The translations under genes and the position numbers were made by a program. Below the pieces are notes generated by a model. It saw nothing but the letters and a program-made list of their open reading frames with translations. It did no database searches and was not told where the DNA came from. Shown piece after piece: positions 60,051-64,000 of a DNA stretch of 64,000 nt. The stretch's first letter is position 1. The number at the start of each line of letters is the position of its first letter. This stretch comes from Chryseobacterium oryzae (lineage in GTDB: Bacteria > Bacteroidota > Bacteroidia > Flavobacteriales > Weeksellaceae), in the NCBI RefSeq assembly GCF_022811665.1, contig NZ_CP094529.1, forward strand, positions 2,790,001-2,854,000. Reading direction: 5' to 3'.

Positions 60051-60719
60051 TTGCCATCAACCCAGAATTTTGTAAACCAAGTAAGAATACCCGAAAATAA
60101 CGATTGGGTTGTTCTTATTATAGTTGTGTGCCTGTTTCTTTATATTTTTATGATGAATGTGGTAGAACGTGAAGCGAATTTAAAAGATTTTCTGCTTCAG
60201 AAATATTACGATGCAAGCAACAATTTCCCGAGTTGGATTATCACATCGGTAATAACAGTATCTTGCTTTAGTGTATTGGTTTCACAGTACATTCCTTTTG
60301 TTCCGAAATACGTTGCAGAAATTCAGCCTTTTGGTTATCAGCTTAATAAAATAGGATATACTTTAATTGTAGTTTCTTTATTCTATCTAGTTAGATCCTG
60401 TTTAGGTTATTTACTTTATCAGTCTATAGGCGATGGCAAAAAATGGAGTATTTTCTATTTTACAGCGACCAAGTTTTACTTCATTTTTTCTATCTTGATG
60501 ATAATTCTCTGTGTTGCACATTATTATTTCCCTATCGACAGAAATAGAGCATTTGTTTACTATCTCTGTTTCTTTGGTTTCGTATTCATTTTCAAACTGT
60601 TTTTCTATTTGTTTCACAGAAACAACATATTACCTCAAAAATGGTATTATAAATTTTTGTATATTTGCACGCTCCAAATGGCACCAATTCTGATGCTATG
60701 GAAGTTATTATTTATTTAA
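60051..60719 (+). CDS. DUF4271-type multi-helix membrane protein
   Basis: 222 residues with about six hydrophobic helices, fitting the DUF4271 family found beside hemD in Bacteroidota. Start is TTG 60051 (MPSTQNFVNQVRIPENNDW): no ATG exists before residue 34, and this N-terminus is the form I recall for relatives. Positively charged loops KYYDASNNFPSW and YQSIGDGKKWSIFYF are inside. Function unknown. Only ten bases separate its stop from hemD, so a role related to heme or envelope is possible but unsupported. Confidence 0.83.
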   Translation: MPSTQNFVNQVRIPENNDWVVLIIVVCLFLYIFMMNVVEREANLKDFLLQKYYDASNNFPSWIITSVITVSCFSVLVSQYIPFVPKYVAEIQPFGYQLNKIGYTLIVVSLFYLVRSCLGYLLYQSIGDGKKWSIFYFTATKFYFIFSILMIILCVAHYYFPIDRNRAFVYYLCFFGFVFIFKLFFYLFHRNNILPQKWYYKFLYICTLQMAPILMLWKLLFI

Positions 60720-60729
60720 TAGAGTACAG

Positions 60730-61470
60730 ATGAGAATAAAATCAATATTGGTTTCTCAACCAGCGCCGAGTGAGTCTTCTCCATATATGGAAATTGCGAA
60801 GAAGGAAAAAATAAAGATTGACTTCCGCCCGTTTATCCACGTAGAAGGTGTAGACAATAAAGAACTCAGAACACAAAAAATAGATCTTACGCAGTATACC
60901 GGTATTATTTTTACCAGTAAAAATGCGATAGACCATTACTTTAGACTTGCTGAAGAATTACGCTTTGCAGTTCCCGATACGATGCGGTATATCTGCCAAT
61001 CGGAAGCCATTGCCAATTATCTTCAAAAGCATATTGTATACAGAAAAAGAAAGATTAGCTTTGGTGAGAAGAATTTCTCAGATCTATTGCCTCTTTTCAA
61101 AAAATTTCCTGCCGAAAAATATTTACTGCCATCTTCAGACGTTTTAAGTCCGGATATTGTAAAAACAATGGAGGCATCCAATGTAGAATGGACGAGAGCA
61201 ATTATGTACAGAACCGTTTGCAGCGACCTTACCGACATCAACATAAAGGAATACGATATGTTGATTTTTTTCAGTCCGCAAGGAATTAAATCTTTACAGC
61301 AAAACTTTCCAGATTTCAAACAAGAAGATACCAAAATTGGAGTTTTTGGACCAACCACTTCTGCTGCGGCTGAAGAAGCAGGATTAAAAGTAGATTTAAT
61401 GGCTCCTACAAAAGAAACACCTTCCATGACTATGGCATTGGAAAAATATATTAAAGCTTTACATAAATAA
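60730..61470 (+). CDS. hemD: Uroporphyrinogen-III synthase
   Basis: 246 residues. Closes hydroxymethylbilane to uroporphyrinogen III, on the way to heme. Sequence is poorly conserved in this family; the recognisable parts are GIIFTSKNAIDHYF (first domain), the central LLPSSDVLSPDIVKTMEASNVEWTRAIMYRTV and the C-terminal FFSPQGIKSLQQNFPDF and GPTTSAAAEEAGLKVDLMA-PT blocks, with the two-domain layout expected. No other hem gene is next to it. A terminator follows 23 bases after the stop. Confidence 0.9.
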   Translation: MRIKSILVSQPAPSESSPYMEIAKKEKIKIDFRPFIHVEGVDNKELRTQKIDLTQYTGIIFTSKNAIDHYFRLAEELRFAVPDTMRYICQSEAIANYLQKHIVYRKRKISFGEKNFSDLLPLFKKFPAEKYLLPSSDVLSPDIVKTMEASNVEWTRAIMYRTVCSDLTDINIKEYDMLIFFSPQGIKSLQQNFPDFKQEDTKIGVFGPTTSAAAEEAGLKVDLMAPTKETPSMTMALEKYIKALHK

Positions 61471-61492
61471 AGCTAAAAATTTCACACAATTA

Positions 61493-61530
61493 AGCCGTCT
61501 TGCTCCCAAAAGGTAAGATGGTTTTTTTTT
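61493..61530 (+). terminator. Intrinsic terminator of hemD
   Basis: GCCGTCTT (61494-61501) pairs with AAGATGGT (61515-61522) using two G-U pairs, 13-base loop, then nine T. The next promoter box TACATTTG (61534-61541) follows four bases later. Confidence 0.8.
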
Positions 61531-61558
61531 AATTACATTTGAACAAGAATTTACATAG

Positions 61559-63604
61559 ATGAAACCTCCAAAGGCAAAAAAAATAGAAAAAATACTGGAA
61601 ATGCATGATGATAAAAGAAACGATGCTTATTTCTGGATGAATGAAAGAGAAAACCCCGATGTAATTAAATATCTGGAAGAAGAAAATGCATACGCAGATT
61701 TTGTCATGAAAGATACAGAGCAGTTGCAGGAAGAACTTTACGAAGAAATGAAAGCTCGCTACAAAAAGGATGATGAATCTCTTCCCTATTTTTTTAATGG
61801 CTACTGGTATATTGTACGATACGAGGAAGGAAAAGAATATCCTATTTTCTGCAGAAAACATCAATCTCTCGATCATGAAGAGGAAATAATTATTGATGTA
61901 AATATTCTTGCCGATGGACAGGATTTCTTCGAAGTAGCTAATGTTGCCGTAAGTCCAGATAATAATCTTGCGTCTTTTTCCTCCGACAATGTGGGAAGAA
62001 GAATTTACAATCTTAATTTTAAAGATTTAAAAACCGGCGAAATACTTCCTGACACGATAGAAAATACTACCGGAAAAGCAGTTTGGGCAAACGATAATGT
62101 GCATGTTTTTTACATTAGAAAAGATGAAAGTCTTCGTGCATATAAAGTTTACAGACACAGATTGGGAACCGATTCTTCTGAAGATGTACTCATTTTTCAT
62201 GAAGAGGATGAAACTTTTGATGTAAATGTTTTCAAAACGAAATCCATGAAATATATCTTCATGGCGAGTTCAAGCACAATTTCAGATGAACATCATTTTA
62301 TTCCGGCAGATAATGTTTTTGCAGACTGGAAAGTAATTCAGCCCAGAATAGACGATCTTGAATATTCTGTGGAACACTACGAAGATGAATTTTATATTAT
62401 TACAAATGCCGATGATGCTACCAATTTCAAACTTGTAAAAACAAAAATAGACCATTGCGGAATGGAAAACTGGGTAGATGTTATTCCGCACCGACCGGAA
62501 ATTTTATTGGAAGGTTTTGAAATTTTCAGAAATTATCTGGTTCTTGAAGAAAGAGAAGAAGGTTTGCTTCAGATAAAAATTATTGACGAAAAAAATCAGG
62601 AATCTCATTATTTGAATTTTTCCGATCCTACTTATACCGCTTATATCGGAATTAACTTGGAATTTGACACAGAAATCCTTCGCTACGGGTACACTTCTCT
62701 TACAAAACCAAGTACTACCTACGAGTACAATATGAAAGACAAAACAACCAAAATGCTGAAACAGCAGGAAGTTTTGGGAGGAAAATTCGATCCGGAAAAC
62801 TATATTTCCGAAAGAATTTGGGCAAATTCTCGGGATGGAGAAACTAAAATACCAACTTCTCTTGTCTATCATAAAGACACCAAAAAATCTGCAGAAACAC
62901 CACTTCTTTTATACGGCTACGGAAGCTATGGTCATACTGTGGATGCCAGTTTTTCGAATGTGAGATTATCTATTCTCGACCGAGGTTTCATATATGCCAT
63001 TGCTCATATACGAGGAGGAGAATATTTGGGAAGAGAATGGTATGAAGACGGTAAAATGTTATTCAAGAAAAATACTTTTTTTGATTTTATTGATGCCGGA
63101 AAATTTTTAATTGAGGAAAACTACACTTCACCGAAACATTTGTATGCGATGGGCGGAAGCGCAGGCGGACTTTTGGTAGGTGCAGTAATGAATTACGAAC
63201 CCACTCTATTCAACGGGGTTGTTGCACAAGTTCCTTTTGTGGATGTTGTTACCACCATGTTAGACGAAACTATTCCTTTAACCACCGGAGAATACGATGA
63301 ATGGGGAAATCCCAACGATGAGGAATATTACCATTACATGAAAGAATATTCGCCTTACGACAATGTGGAAACAAAACATTACCCGAATATTCTCATAACA
63401 ACCGGCTTCCACGATTCTCAGGTTCAATATTGGGAACCCGCAAAATGGACAGCCAAACTGAGAGAATTGAAAACCGATGACAACATCCTTATTTTCAAAA
63501 CAGATATGAGTTCGGGGCACGGAGGAGCAAGCGGAAGATTCGAATCTTTAAAGGAAGACGCACTAGAATATGCATTTTTATTAATGATTGATAAAAGGCA
63601 ATAA
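61559..63604 (+). CDS. ptrB: Oligopeptidase B, prolyl oligopeptidase family (S9A)
   Basis: 681-residue serine peptidase that cuts peptides shorter than about 30 residues after Arg or Lys. The beta-propeller (about 80-400) keeps large substrates away; the catalytic domain follows. Nucleophile serine is near residue 533 in AMGGSAGGLLVG, the aspartate in FHDSQVQYWEPAKW and the histidine in SSGHGGASGR. SYGHTVDASFSNVRLSILDRG and AHIRGGEYLGREWYEDGK mark the oligopeptidase B branch. No signal peptide, so cytoplasmic. The ATG 61559 lies just after a TACATTTG box (61534-61541). Confidence 0.94.
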   Translation: MKPPKAKKIEKILEMHDDKRNDAYFWMNERENPDVIKYLEEENAYADFVMKDTEQLQEELYEEMKARYKKDDESLPYFFNGYWYIVRYEEGKEYPIFCRKHQSLDHEEEIIIDVNILADGQDFFEVANVAVSPDNNLASFSSDNVGRRIYNLNFKDLKTGEILPDTIENTTGKAVWANDNVHVFYIRKDESLRAYKVYRHRLGTDSSEDVLIFHEEDETFDVNVFKTKSMKYIFMASSSTISDEHHFIPADNVFADWKVIQPRIDDLEYSVEHYEDEFYIITNADDATNFKLVKTKIDHCGMENWVDVIPHRPEILLEGFEIFRNYLVLEEREEGLLQIKIIDEKNQESHYLNFSDPTYTAYIGINLEFDTEILRYGYTSLTKPSTTYEYNMKDKTTKMLKQQEVLGGKFDPENYISERIWANSRDGETKIPTSLVYHKDTKKSAETPLLLYGYGSYGHTVDASFSNVRLSILDRGFIYAIAHIRGGEYLGREWYEDGKMLFKKNTFFDFIDAGKFLIEENYTSPKHLYAMGGSAGGLLVGAVMNYEPTLFNGVVAQVPFVDVVTTMLDETIPLTTGEYDEWGNPNDEEYYHYMKEYSPYDNVETKHYPNILITTGFHDSQVQYWEPAKWTAKLRELKTDDNILIFKTDMSSGHGGASGRFESLKEDALEYAFLLMIDKRQ

Positions 63605-63672
63605 TTAAAAAATTAAATTTTTAAAATTATTATTAAGAACTTTCATCAATCATCATTTATCAAATACCAATT

Positions 63673-64000
63673 ATGATTAACGAAGCAGAATACTGGCAAA
63701 AAATAGAACACTTTTTCAGCGAAAATTTCGAAACTGAAAAAAATGCACCTATAGAAACATATCTTTTTCTAATCGGAGTGCAGGAATTAGGAAGCGGACA
63801 GCAGAAATATACCAAAGATGATAAAGTAAACCTCCTTCATATCGCAGTTTGCCGTTTGTTGGAGCCTTTCGGATATTTTAAATTTTCACATTACGATGAT
63901 GATGGCTATCCTCATTTTGAAGAAGTCGAAAAACTTCCGGAATTGAAGCCCAACGAACAGCAGCTTTTAATGAAAAAAGCTATTATTCAGTATTTTCAGG
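63673..64000 (+). CDS. Conserved hypothetical protein (right end beyond window)
   Basis: Partial gene: 109 codons from ATG 63673 to the window edge. The start MINEAEYWQKIEHFFSENF and the middle block IETYLFLIGVQELGSGQQKY with KVNLLHIAVCRLLEPFGYF are clearly coding in this frame, and the codon use matches the neighbours. No signal peptide. I do not know the family by name; similar short cytoplasmic proteins of about 150 residues occur in related genomes as I recall. It follows oligopeptidase B by 68 bases without a terminator. Confidence 0.8.
   Translation, partial: MINEAEYWQKIEHFFSENFETEKNAPIETYLFLIGVQELGSGQQKYTKDDKVNLLHIAVCRLLEPFGYFKFSHYDDDGYPHFEEVEKLPELKPNEQQLLMKKAIIQYFQ

Overview
This window is an AT-rich chromosomal segment of a member of the Bacteroidota, class Flavobacteriia, most like Chryseobacterium or a close relative. 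The evidence is: promoters of the Bacteroidota type (TTTG, then about 19 bases, then TAnnTTTG); secreted proteins with type IX secretion (T9SS) C-terminal domains of both type A and type B; a flexirubin-type pigment gene set with a tyrosine-ammonia-lyase-like enzyme; small families typical of this phylum (DUF4271, DUF4293 and DUF4296 types); and a Rho factor with a long Asn/Gln-rich disordered insert. I saw no tRNA, rRNA, CRISPR array, insertion sequence or prophage. Coding density is high. No stretch above 300 bases lacks a gene; the largest gaps are 46839-47115 (terminator, then promoter), 1844-2067 (metK promoter and riboswitch), 21257-21468 and 50694-50905.

Layout. 1-1843: catalase (cut by the window edge) divergent from an OxyR-type regulator. 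1844-3410: metK behind a probable SAM-II riboswitch. 3444-8975: a mix of a secreted protein, an ECF sigma factor with a 44-residue protein after it, a HAD nucleotidase, a bacterial GH3-family enzyme, a lipoprotein and an MFS exporter. 9066-18013: three related T9SS type B surface proteins, with dnaB and rnhA lying between the second and third. 18140-26709: nitroreductase, nadB-nadC (NAD synthesis), a TonB-dependent receptor, a histidine-containing membrane protein, asd and a cation-diffusion transporter.

26868-32537 (minus strand): a likely operon ileS, DksA-like gene, two small genes, lspA, SanA-like gene. 32722-43689: the flexirubin/aryl-polyene set: adenylating enzyme, flavin halogenase-like enzyme, ammonia-lyase, FabG, ketosynthase, acyl carrier protein, LpxL-like acyltransferase, CrtI-like oxidoreductase and a C45-type acyltransferase lipoprotein. 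These would make an aromatic starter from tyrosine and extend, reduce and possibly esterify it. The set is incomplete here: no second ketosynthase, dehydratase or dialkylresorcinol (DarA/DarB) gene is visible. Three intergenic palindromic repeats lie inside it.

43715-64000: core genes: superoxide dismutase, rho, an MsbA-like ABC exporter, a secreted PNGase F-like glycoamidase, a phospholipid operon (LUD-domain gene, cdsA, psd), rsfS-ftsH, birA, an LptF/LptG permease, tgt, a polyprenol-phosphate glycosyltransferase, hemD and oligopeptidase B. A partial conserved gene runs off the right end.

Most of the window is ordinary core genome. The parts most worth following are the riboswitch, the split pigment cluster with two candidate ester-forming enzymes, the hairpin repeats inside it, and the disordered insert of Rho.
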